Origin: Streptomyces sp. NBC_01237 | Lineage (GTDB): Bacteria > Actinomycetota > Actinomycetes > Streptomycetales > Streptomycetaceae | Assembly: GCF_035917275.1 (NCBI RefSeq) | Contig: NZ_CP108509.1 | Span: forward strand, 620,001-684,000 | Reading direction: 5' to 3' | Length of the DNA: 64,000 bases | In this document: piece after piece, positions 17,397-25,439 of the stretch | Layout of the letters: the number at the start of each line of letters is the position of its first letter | How positions within the stretch are numbered: the first letter of the stretch is position 1 | The notes under the pieces: model-generated | Database searches by the model: none | What the model was told of the DNA's origin: nothing | Seen by the model: the letters and a program-made list of their open reading frames with translations, nothing else | Made by a program: the position numbers and the translations under genes

Positions 17397-20300
17397 TCAG
17401 GGCAGCAGTCGCACCCGTGCCGTGCCGCTCCAGTCGGCCGGCAGCGTGATCGCGGGGTCGATGTAGTTGCCCCAGGCGAGATCGGGATAGTTGATGCGGG
17501 CGCTGACGATCAGGCCCACGCCGGGAGCCCTGAGCGGGAAGGCGTCGCTCGTCAGCGCCTCGAACGCGTCCAGGACCACATGGGCGTCCGTGGCAGCTGC
17601 GTTCTTGCGGCCGCTCACCTTGATACTGACAGTGTGCTGGCCCTCGGCCAAGCCGGTGCGTTCGAGCACCCGTTGCTGGAACTGCTTGCTCGACGCATAG
17701 AGGTCAACCTCGGTGGCGGGCCCACCGTCGATGGAGATCTCAGCGATGCCCTGGTTGGGGCCCTTGGGGCAGATGACGCGGATTCCCGTTCCCGAGAGCC
17801 TGACGGTCGCCGTGTCGCCCGCGGTTCTGCTGAAGGATTCGGTGCGCCCGAGATCGCCGCTCGTCCACGTCTCGCTCGAGTCCGCATGCGTCCATGAGCC
17901 CTTGTAGACGACCTTGTCCGAGGAGTCGTCGATCACCGGGTCCACCACTTGGAAGGCGTCGACGAGCGCGAAGGCACCCTTCGAAGCGGCGTTCTTGGTG
18001 CCGGTGCACTCCACCTTGACCGTGTGCCGTCCGTACGCCAGTGAAGCGCTTCGGAAGACGAGCTGGGCAGGCGCCTTGCCCGGTCCGTAGAGGTCGACCG
18101 TTTCCGCAGCCTTGCCGTCCACCGAGATCTTCACGATGCCGAGGTTGTCCGCCCGGGCGGAATACAGGCCGACCCCCGTGCCAGTGAAGGTGAGTTCTGC
18201 TGTTGCCCCCGCCGCGTCGGTGAAGGATTCCGTGCCGAACAGGTCTCCGGCGGTGTAGCCCGAGCTCGCGTCCGCATGGGTCCAGGAACCCGTGTAGACG
18301 ATGTCCGGGGAGGCGTCATCGATGAGCGCCGGCTCCATCGGAGCCAGCCGAACCGAATGGGTACCGTCCGACTCGACCTGCACACCCGGTCCCGCCGCGC
18401 CTGCGGTGGCCTTGGCCACCCTGACGTTCGCCTTGGCGCTGCGGAAGTCGTTGGTCCAGTGAGCGGCGCTGTCCTTGCCCAACAGGAAGTAGCTGTGGGT
18501 GTCCTGGGACCACGACCAGTCCGGCTTCGTACGGTATCCGTCCGCGCCGGTGGCCCGGCTGCGGGTCGCGGTACCGGAGGCCCTGCCGATGTGGTCGTCG
18601 GGGTACGCCGTCCACTGGGCGTCCCGCTGCCAGCTCAAGGTGTCCGTGCCGTCGGCGACGACGTACCGTATGCCCACGTCGCTGACCTGGCCAGAGGGCG
18701 GGTTGGTGATCGTGTAGGTCGTGGTCAGCAGACCGCGAGGGCTCACCGCCACCTTGATCGTGGTGTCGATGGCGCCGAAGCGACCCTTCAGGGTGACGGT
18801 CACCTGGCCGTCGGCCGTGGTCACGCTCGCCGATGTCCCCACCCACTGTCCGGGAACGGCACGGGAGATCACCAGGTCCGGGCCACTCGTCAGGATCACG
18901 GTGCCGTCGGCGGTCGCTTCGACGAGCCGTGCGGTGCGCTTGTCGAACACCACCGTGAACGGCGCGTCGACACCCGTGACGGTGATCGTGTCCGAACTCT
19001 CGTCGACGGTGGGCGCCTTGCCGCTGTCAGAGGGGGAGGCCGGCGTCGCACGGGTGTTGAGCCAGAGCCGGTATTCGTCGATCAGCGCCGTGCCACGCCG
19101 GAAGGTGAGTCGCAGGGTGTCGCCCGGCGACCAGGCGCCGGCCGGGACGGTCAGGGTGCCGCTCTGCCGGGGTGCGATATCGACGCCGTCGATGGTGCCC
19201 GACCTGCTGCCGATCTGCCAGCCGACCGCGAGTTCCCCGAGGTTGCTGTGGTCGTGCCAGTTCTTGACCGGCACCGGTATCGCTCCTCCCGGAGTCAGGC
19301 CGGTGAGCACCCCGTCCGCGATCTGCACCGGAGAGAAGGCCTTCTGAGTGAGCCAGAACTCGGGCTTGCGGCGGCGCCACAGGTCGATGATGCCCCACTC
19401 GCCGTACCCCACAGGCCCGTTGGCCAGGTGGAACACCTCGTCGATGGCCGCCCAGATGGCGCCGCCCACGACTCCGTCCGTGGCACGAAACTTGTCCGTC
19501 AGCTTCGCGATGCTGTGGCCCCAGAAGTCGCGCACCCCGGGGTCTTCCTTCAGGGTCCCCACGTTGTAGCACGGCACATGGGCGAACTCGCCGTACTGGA
19601 TGGGCTGTTTGGCATTGCCGTTGGCGTTCTGGAGGTTGGGGTAGTGACCGCTGTAGATGTCGGTCTGAGTGCCGCCGTTGCTCTGGCCCATGTCCTCGAA
19701 GACCGTGGGACGAGACGGGTCCGTCTCGTGGGCGTAGGTGTTCTCCGAGGCGAAGTTGCGGCCCATGCCGCTCTCGTTGCCGACGGACCACTCGATCACG
19801 CAGGGGTGGCTGCGGTCGCGTTCGATCATCTCGGCGAACTGTGTCATGTACTGCTCGGTGTAGGCGGGGTCGTCGACGGTGCTCTGCTGGAAGCAGACGG
19901 GCGACTCGACCTCGACGTACAGTCCGAGACGGTCGGCCCAGTCGAGCAGCGCCGGTGTCGGCGGGTAGTGCGAGGTGCGGATGTAGTTGCAGTTCGCCTC
20001 CTTGTAGAGGCGGGCGGCCTGCTCCTCCATGGCCGGGCTGGTCGAACGGCCCTGCTTCTCCGTGATGCTGTGATGGCAGACGCCCAGCAGGTGTACGGGG
20101 CTGCCGTTGACCACCAGTTTGTTTCCCTCGACCTTGACCTGACGGAATCCGACCTTCCGGGTCACCGTCTGGGTCACGCCTGCGGCGGTGAACTCGGCGG
20201 TCAGGGTGTAGAGGTGGGGGCGTTCCGCGTCCCACTTGAGGGGAGCCTTGACCGGGATCACGGCCTGTTGCTGCGGATCCGTGCCGGTCAGGTCGATCTT

Positions 20301-21122
20301 CGACGGAGTGATCGCGACCGGCCGGCCCTCGGGGTCGGTGAGGGTGAGCGTGGCCGTTCCGCTCTGGCCCGTCTGGAACGACGCGGCCGCGGTCACGGTG
20401 AGCGTGGCGTCCCGGTACGCGCTGTCGAAGGTCGTGTCGGCGTGCAGCCTCGTGAGGTGGGAAGCCGGCAGGGCGACCAGGGTGACGTCGCGCAGGATGC
20501 CGCCGATGATGTGGTGCGCGTAGTTGGACTGGCCAGCGATGCTGGTGGGCCGGTCGGTGACGCCGAGGGTGACGACGGCCGCGCGGCCCGGCGTGACCAG
20601 GGAGGTGATGTCGGCGTACCAGGTGGTGAAGCCGCCGTCGTGGGTTCGTACGGCAGTGCCGTTGACCCACAGCCGGGCGTAGCTGTAGACGCCGTCGAAG
20701 CGGAGCATGACGCGCTTGCCCGCGAAGTCTGCCGGAACGGTGACCTCGACCGTGTACGCGCATTCGGTGTCCGAGGGGACGGACTGGTTCTGCAGGGCCG
20801 GTTCGCCGGGCACGTCGAGCGGGTGCCACGAGGAGGTGTCGGTGCCGGATGTCCAGAAGGATGCCGGAGGGCTGGATGTCCAGCGCCATCCGGAGGCGAC
20901 GGGAACGCGCGGGTTGCTTACCCCGGAGACCGTCTCGGGAAGGGGCGGGATCACGGGCGGAGCGGTGGCGGCATGGGCGGGTGCGGCAAGGAAGACATCA
21001 CCTGCTACGGCGAGGAATCCCGCTGCCGCCAGGCTCTTCAGCACACCGCGGCGGCTGAACCCTCCTGCCTTTGCGGCGGGGCCGGTGTGTTCCGAAGGCG
21101 TGCTGCTGTGCGAGAACGTCAC
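17397..21122 (-). CDS. Secreted GH2-family beta-galactosidase-like enzyme with two C-terminal repeat domains
   Basis: 1241 residues, GTG start at 21122 with AAGAAGGG upstream. A Tat signal (FSRRGVLKSL plus hydrophobic stretch, cleavage near AHAA at ~50) implies folded export. GH2 sandwich and TIM domains follow: NYIRTSHYPP at ~379, acid/base Glu450 in SVGNESG, nucleophile candidate Glu512 in QYGEFAH. After residue ~960 two ~125-residue repeats (each opening with YTGSWTHAD or YKGSWTHAD and ending LVDAF or VLDAF) look like beta-sandwich carbohydrate-binding modules. Likely releases galactose or a related sugar from polysaccharides for the importer encoded upstream on the same strand. The operator-like site at 21135 abuts its ribosome-binding site. 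Exact glycosidic specificity is unknown. Confidence 0.85.
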   Translation of the reverse strand: MTFSHSSTPSEHTGPAAKAGGFSRRGVLKSLAAAGFLAVAGDVFLAAPAHAATAPPVIPPLPETVSGVSNPRVPVASGWRWTSSPPASFWTSGTDTSSWHPLDVPGEPALQNQSVPSDTECAYTVEVTVPADFAGKRVMLRFDGVYSYARLWVNGTAVRTHDGGFTTWYADITSLVTPGRAAVVTLGVTDRPTSIAGQSNYAHHIIGGILRDVTLVALPASHLTRLHADTTFDSAYRDATLTVTAAASFQTGQSGTATLTLTDPEGRPVAITPSKIDLTGTDPQQQAVIPVKAPLKWDAERPHLYTLTAEFTAAGVTQTVTRKVGFRQVKVEGNKLVVNGSPVHLLGVCHHSITEKQGRSTSPAMEEQAARLYKEANCNYIRTSHYPPTPALLDWADRLGLYVEVESPVCFQQSTVDDPAYTEQYMTQFAEMIERDRSHPCVIEWSVGNESGMGRNFASENTYAHETDPSRPTVFEDMGQSNGGTQTDIYSGHYPNLQNANGNAKQPIQYGEFAHVPCYNVGTLKEDPGVRDFWGHSIAKLTDKFRATDGVVGGAIWAAIDEVFHLANGPVGYGEWGIIDLWRRRKPEFWLTQKAFSPVQIADGVLTGLTPGGAIPVPVKNWHDHSNLGELAVGWQIGSRSGTIDGVDIAPRQSGTLTVPAGAWSPGDTLRLTFRRGTALIDEYRLWLNTRATPASPSDSGKAPTVDESSDTITVTGVDAPFTVVFDKRTARLVEATADGTVILTSGPDLVISRAVPGQWVGTSASVTTADGQVTVTLKGRFGAIDTTIKVAVSPRGLLTTTYTITNPPSGQVSDVGIRYVVADGTDTLSWQRDAQWTAYPDDHIGRASGTATRSRATGADGYRTKPDWSWSQDTHSYFLLGKDSAAHWTNDFRSAKANVRVAKATAGAAGPGVQVESDGTHSVRLAPMEPALIDDASPDIVYTGSWTHADASSGYTAGDLFGTESFTDAAGATAELTFTGTGVGLYSARADNLGIVKISVDGKAAETVDLYGPGKAPAQLVFRSASLAYGRHTVKVECTGTKNAASKGAFALVDAFQVVDPVIDDSSDKVVYKGSWTHADSSETWTSGDLGRTESFSRTAGDTATVRLSGTGIRVICPKGPNQGIAEISIDGGPATEVDLYASSKQFQQRVLERTGLAEGQHTVSIKVSGRKNAAATDAHVVLDAFEALTSDAFPLRAPGVGLIVSARINYPDLAWGNYIDPAITLPADWSGTARVRLLP

Positions 21123-21134
21123 GTCAAACCCTTC

Positions 21135-21153
21135 TTGACAACTAAGCTGCTAT
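21135..21153. promoter_or_regulatory. Second copy of the FadR-type operator, upstream of GH2
   Basis: Shares CAACTAAGCTGCTA exactly with the palindrome at 16611-16629; the other outer positions are degenerate (TTGA for TTAG, T for A). It begins only 13 bp upstream of the GH2 start codon, next to the Shine-Dalgarno, so a bound repressor would block transcription locally even though the gene follows the transporter genes. Confidence 0.65.
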
Positions 21154-21234
21154 GTGTGCGGATCGGTGTGGGCACGTGGTTCGGTGAAAGGCGCTCCTTC
21201 CTTCCCGGGCCGCGTGGGACCTGGCCCGGGTGCA

Positions 21235-22269
21235 TCAGTTGGGTAGTCCGACAGCGCGTTCGCCGCTGCGTCGCTGCTGGATCACGACGGCTATGACGAG
21301 GAGGGCGCCCTGGGCGACGTTCTGCCAGAAGGAGTTGATGCCCTGGACGGTGAGACCGTTCTCCAGGGCGCCGAGGAGGGCGACGGCGAGGAGGGTGCCG
21401 CCGATGCCGCCCTTGCCGCCCTTGAGTGCGGCGCCGCCGAGTGCGGCGGCGGTGATGGCCTTGAGTTCGAGGCCTTCGCTGCCGGAGGTGGGCTGGCCGG
21501 ATCCGGTGCGGGCGGTGAGGAGGATGCCGGCGATGGCGGCGACGATGCCGATGAGGGCGTAGACGCAGATCAGGTATTTGTTGATGTTGATGCCGGCGAG
21601 GCGGGCGGCGGTGTCGTTTCCGCCGATGGCGTAGATGTTGCGGCCGATGTCGGTGTAGCGGAGCAGGATGTGGACGGCCACGGCGACGACGATGAGGATC
21701 CAGACCATGACGGGGAGTCCGGCGATCTTTCCGCGGCCGAGGAAGATGAAGACGTCGTTGTTGAGGACGTATCCCTGGGCGCGTCCGTCGGACAGGAGTT
21801 GGGCGAGGCCTTTGTAGGCGGCGAGGCCGGCGAGGGTGGCGATGGTGGGGTTGACCCGGCCGTAGACGATGATCAGGCCGTTGAGGGCACCAATGAGGAG
21901 GCCGACTCCTATGGCGGCCGCCATGCCGAGGAAGGCGTTGGTTCCGGTGCTGGTGAAGACCATGGCGCTGACCACGGATGCCACACCGGCCTGCGAGCCG
22001 ACGGAGATGTCGAGGCCGCCGCAGATGATGACGACGGTCTGGACGATCGCGAGCAGCCCGGTGATGGTCGCCGCCTCCGCGATGACCTGCATGTTCGACA
22101 GGCTCAGATAGTTGTCGTTGAGGACCCCGAACAGCCCGAGCACGAGGATCAGCGCGCCGACGAGGCTGATGTTTTGCCCGCTGATGCGGGAGAGCAGCTT
22201 CGGCGTGGAGGAGGCCGGTCCTTCCGACGGCTCCTTGACTGCCGGGGATGGGGCGCTGGTGGTGGTCAT
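21235..22269 (-). CDS. Sugar ABC transporter permease (RbsC-like)
   Basis: 344 residues with about nine hydrophobic helices in the BPD_transp_2 pattern: IICGGLDISVGSQAGVASVV, NGLIIVYGRVNPTIATLAGL, RNIYAIGGNDTAARLAGINI (coupling loop) and ALGGAALKGGKGGIGGTLL. This is the membrane channel of CUT2-type monosaccharide importers. Its ATG overlaps the ATPase stop (22266-22269), and the binding protein gene lies further upstream. The 112-bp gap to the GH2 gene contains the operator. Confidence 0.92.
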   Translation of the reverse strand: MTTTSAPSPAVKEPSEGPASSTPKLLSRISGQNISLVGALILVLGLFGVLNDNYLSLSNMQVIAEAATITGLLAIVQTVVIICGGLDISVGSQAGVASVVSAMVFTSTGTNAFLGMAAAIGVGLLIGALNGLIIVYGRVNPTIATLAGLAAYKGLAQLLSDGRAQGYVLNNDVFIFLGRGKIAGLPVMVWILIVVAVAVHILLRYTDIGRNIYAIGGNDTAARLAGININKYLICVYALIGIVAAIAGILLTARTGSGQPTSGSEGLELKAITAAALGGAALKGGKGGIGGTLLAVALLGALENGLTVQGINSFWQNVAQGALLVIAVVIQQRRSGERAVGLPN

Positions 22270-23864
22270 GAAGAGGCTCCGGGGGTACGGGTGCTGATGA
22301 TGTCGTCGGCCATGGCGAGTTGGAGGATGGACTCTTCGGTGGCTTCGCCGTGGTTGAGCTCGCCGGTGATGTGGCCGCCCTGCATGACGACGACGCGGTC
22401 GGCGAGGCCGAGGAGTTCGGGGAGTTCGGAGGAGATGACGAGGACGGCCACACCGTCGGCGGCGAGGTCGGCGATGATCTGGTAGATCTCGGCCTTGGCG
22501 CCGACGTCGATGCCTCGGGTCGGCTCGTCGAGGATGAGGACCTTGGGTTTGCGGGCGAGCCAGCGGGCGAGGACGACCTTCTGCTGGTTTCCGCCGGAGA
22601 GTTTGCGCACTTCGTGGTCGATCGAGGGTGTGCGGACCCGGAGCCGGTCGGTGTAGTGCTGGGCGAGCTCTCGTTCGGCGGTGCGGCGTACGAAGCGGGA
22701 GCGTCGCAGCCGGTCGAGGACTACCTGGGAGATGTTGGCGCGGACGGACTGCTGCAGGAAGAGCGCCTGTGCCTTGCGCTCCTCGGGGGCGAGTCCGAGG
22801 CCGGCGCGGATCACCGCGCCGGGGCGGCCGCTTGGCAGTGGGACTCCGTCGAGGGTGGCGGTGCCGCTGTGGACGGGCTGGTCGCCGGCCAGCGCGAGGG
22901 CGAGTTCTGAGCGTCCTGCTCCGATGAGGCCGGCCAGGCCGACGACTTCGCCGGCGTGGACCTGGAGCGAGATGTCGTGCACGTCGTCGGTGGTGAGGTT
23001 CTTGACGTCGAGAACGAGGCGGTCGGTGGCGACCCGCTGTCGGACGAACATGGTGGACAGGTCGCGGCCCACCATGAGGCGTACCAGCTCTGCTTCGTTT
23101 GTCGTGTCGGCCTGCTGGACACCGACCAGGCTGCCGTCGCGCAGCACGGCGATACGGTCGGCGAGCTGGAAGATCTCCTGCATCCGGTGCGAGACGTAGA
23201 CGATCGCGATGCCCTGGTCCCGCAGTCGCCGGATCAGGGCGAACAGAGCGTCCACCTCGTGCTCGGCGAGGGAGGAGGTGGGTTCGTCGAACGCGATCAG
23301 TGTGGCAGCCGTGCTGCCGGTGAGGGCGCGCATGATCTCGACCAGCTGGCGTTGGGCCGGGGTCAGCTGTGAACCCAGGAGGTCCGGGTCCAGCACATCG
23401 GCGAAGCCTAGCCGGGCCAGGTCCGCGTCGATGCGGCGGCGGAGCTCGGCCCGGTCGAATCGCCGGCCGGACTTGCGCGGCAGGGCGCCGGCGTAGACGT
23501 TCTCGGCGACCGAGATGTGCGGGATGATCTCCGGTTCCTGCGGAATGATCCGGATACCTGCCGTGCGTGCCTTGGCCGGGGAGTCGAGCAGAACGCGCTC
23601 GCCGCCCAGGACGATGTGCCCCTCGGTGGGCTGGTGGTCACCGGTGAGGATCTTGAGCAGGGTCGACTTGCCCGCGCCGTTCTCCCCCATCAGTGCGGTG
23701 ACCTGCCCGCGGGGGAAGTCGAGCGTGACGCCGCCGAGCGCCCGCACCGCCCCGAACCGTTTGGTGACGTCCACGATGCCCGGCGACGGGGACGGCGGCG
23801 ATGTGTGTTCGGACTTTCCTTCGGAAGGGTCCGGGCCGGGGGGCGGATGGGGGGTTCTGGTCAT
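22266..23864 (-). CDS. Sugar ABC transporter ATP-binding protein (RbsA-like, two ABC domains)
   Basis: 532 residues with tandem ABC domains. The first is complete: GENGAGKSTLLK, LTPAQRQLVEIMRAL, LIAFDEPTSSL. The second has the degenerate Walker A GLIGAGRSELAL typical of RbsA/XylG/MglA and an intact KLSGGNQQKVVLARWL with LILDEPTRGIDVG. It powers uptake of a monosaccharide with the adjacent permease and binding protein. Confidence 0.93.
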   Translation of the reverse strand: MTRTPHPPPGPDPSEGKSEHTSPPSPSPGIVDVTKRFGAVRALGGVTLDFPRGQVTALMGENGAGKSTLLKILTGDHQPTEGHIVLGGERVLLDSPAKARTAGIRIIPQEPEIIPHISVAENVYAGALPRKSGRRFDRAELRRRIDADLARLGFADVLDPDLLGSQLTPAQRQLVEIMRALTGSTAATLIAFDEPTSSLAEHEVDALFALIRRLRDQGIAIVYVSHRMQEIFQLADRIAVLRDGSLVGVQQADTTNEAELVRLMVGRDLSTMFVRQRVATDRLVLDVKNLTTDDVHDISLQVHAGEVVGLAGLIGAGRSELALALAGDQPVHSGTATLDGVPLPSGRPGAVIRAGLGLAPEERKAQALFLQQSVRANISQVVLDRLRRSRFVRRTAERELAQHYTDRLRVRTPSIDHEVRKLSGGNQQKVVLARWLARKPKVLILDEPTRGIDVGAKAEIYQIIADLAADGVAVLVISSELPELLGLADRVVVMQGGHITGELNHGEATEESILQLAMADDIISTRTPGASS

Positions 23865-23936
23865 ATGTCGTTCACCTCGAAGGCATGGCGCGCAGAGTGT
23901 TCATGGGACGGGGACCGCGACGACTGGGCTGTCGTC

Positions 23937-23972
23937 GGCCGGCGGCCGGAACGAGTGGTCCGGCCGCCGGCC
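23937..23972 (-). terminator. Intra-operon hairpin between binding protein and ATPase genes
   Basis: A 14-bp perfect stem (GGCCGGCGGCCGGA and complement) with an 8-nt loop follows the binding-protein stop (23981) on the minus strand. Partial termination or 3'-end protection here would give more binding protein than ATPase and permease, a usual design for ABC importers. Confidence 0.7.
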
Positions 23973-23980
23973 CGCAGGGG

Positions 23981-25024
23981 TCAGCCGCAGGTGAGACCGG
24001 CGGTCTTCCAGGAGGAGTGGTCGACCATCGTGGTGGGGGCGAAGGCCTCTTGCGGGAAGTTCTTGCCGTTCTTGAGCTTGTCGTACATGGTCTGGACGGC
24101 CAGGGCGCCGACGTCCTTGCCGTTGATGAAGAGGGCGGCCTTCATGCCGCTCTTCTTGTCGGTCTGCCATTCCTTGCAGGCGAGGTAGGCGCCGAGACCG
24201 ACGCCGATGACGTGGTCGGGGCCGATGCCGGCGTTCTGCAGCGCGGTGACCCCGCCCATGGCGTTCTCGTCGTTGCAGCCCCAGACGACCCAGTTCTTGA
24301 CCTTGGCATTCGCTGTGATCGTCGCGGCGATCTTGTCCTGGGCCCCGGTCGGGGTGTTGTCGGTGGGCACGTTGATGGTCTTCACGCCCGGCACCGCGGC
24401 GTCGAACGTCTTCGCGGCGGCACCAACCCGGTCACCGCAGACGGTGACGTCCTGCTTCCAGGCCGAGATGACACGGGTGTCCGCGGCCTTCCAGCCGGCC
24501 TTCTTGTACTCGGCGGCCGCTCGCTTGCCGACCTCCTCACCCATCTGCGCTCCGCTGAACCCGATGCGGGGGACCAGGTCGTCCTTGCCGCAGGCAGCGG
24601 GGTCGGGCCCGGTGGTGCAGATCTGGTCGTCGGAGGTGAGCAGGGCGACCTTCCCGTCCTTCGCCGTCTGGACGACCTGCGGGCCGACGGCCGGGTCGGG
24701 GACGACGATGATGATGCCGCTCGTCTTCTGTGCGACGGCGGACTGGACCTCACTGACGGTCTTGTTGGCGTCGTTGCCCAGGTTGACCACCTTGAGGTCG
24801 ATGCCCAGCTCCTTGGCCTTCGCCTTGGCGCCGGCCGCCTCGCCGATGAAGTATTCCTGGTCGCCCTGCTTCTGCAGGTACGTGAGGGAGATCTTGCCGT
24901 CGACCTTCTTGTCGACCGCGTCGCCGCCGGAGGACTCCTTGCCCGACGAACACGCCGTGGCGAGACCGAGAGTGAGCAGCAGGCCGGTGGCCACGGCGAT
25001 GTTCCGGTGGAACGAAGAGTTCAT
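23981..25024 (-). CDS. Sugar ABC transporter substrate-binding lipoprotein (Peripla_BP_4)
   Basis: 347 residues from ATG 25024 with AAGGAG 6 nt upstream. Lipobox LATAC gives a lipidated Cys at ~25. A periplasmic-binding-protein-like fold follows: ISLTYLQKQGDQEYF, GIIIVVPDPAVGPQVV, LLTSDDQICTTG, and a VVWGCNDENAMGGVTAL segment typical of CUT2 monosaccharide receptors. First gene of the transporter/GH2 operon, divergent from the dehydratase operon. The ligand is probably the sugar handled by the flanking enzymes. Confidence 0.9.
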   Translation of the reverse strand: MNSSFHRNIAVATGLLLTLGLATACSSGKESSGGDAVDKKVDGKISLTYLQKQGDQEYFIGEAAGAKAKAKELGIDLKVVNLGNDANKTVSEVQSAVAQKTSGIIIVVPDPAVGPQVVQTAKDGKVALLTSDDQICTTGPDPAACGKDDLVPRIGFSGAQMGEEVGKRAAAEYKKAGWKAADTRVISAWKQDVTVCGDRVGAAAKTFDAAVPGVKTINVPTDNTPTGAQDKIAATITANAKVKNWVVWGCNDENAMGGVTALQNAGIGPDHVIGVGLGAYLACKEWQTDKKSGMKAALFINGKDVGALAVQTMYDKLKNGKNFPQEAFAPTTMVDHSSWKTAGLTCG

Positions 25025-25439
25025 GAGGAGCTCCTTCGAGCTGGCAGTGACCGCCGCGCATCGTGCTGTCGGGGCCGTGTGGTGAGGACTGATCCGGTGG
25101 TTCCGGGTCACGTCGGTGTGCTCGCCCGTTGCGCGGAGGGCGCCGGGCTTCGTACATCGGTGTGTGGATGGGCGGGGGCCGGTCCGCTGGTGTCCGACGG
25201 ACGGGTTCCGAAGATCGCGACAGGCGGTACGCCAAAGGTCAAGAGGCGGACGAGCCGCACCGGCGGCGTACGTACCACGGGTTGAACCTCCGCTTCGGCG
25301 ACAGCCTCGCGCGGCCCCCGAGGCGCTATCGTCATTTGATAGCATCATTAAATCCGTCGGCAGGGCAAGCCCCTGCACGGTCACAGCACGGTCTCAAGCG
25401 GGCGGAACCGCGTGGCCGTACCCCATCGGAGGCTCATAC
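25025..25439. promoter_or_regulatory. Divergent intergenic region between importer and catabolic operons
   Basis: 415 bp without a convincing gene. It contains an AT-rich patch at 25327-25353 with a small inverted repeat, TGAT-AGC-ATCA (25337-25347), the best candidate for an operator or promoter shared by the two operons; the DgoR-like regulator at 29826 would be the natural ligand. A clear Shine-Dalgarno (GGAGG, 25428-25432) precedes the dehydratase start. Confidence 0.45.

Noticed and set aside
18276..21296. 1006-codon plus-strand open frame opposite the GH2 gene
   Set aside because: Antisense shadow with Val/Arg/Gly-biased composition and no domain; the minus frame encodes a complete GH2 enzyme.
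25337..25347. Strong claim of a DgoR operator at TGAT-AGC-ATCA
   Set aside because: The repeat is short and does not extend outward, with no second copy found; kept only as a weak candidate in the intergenic entry.
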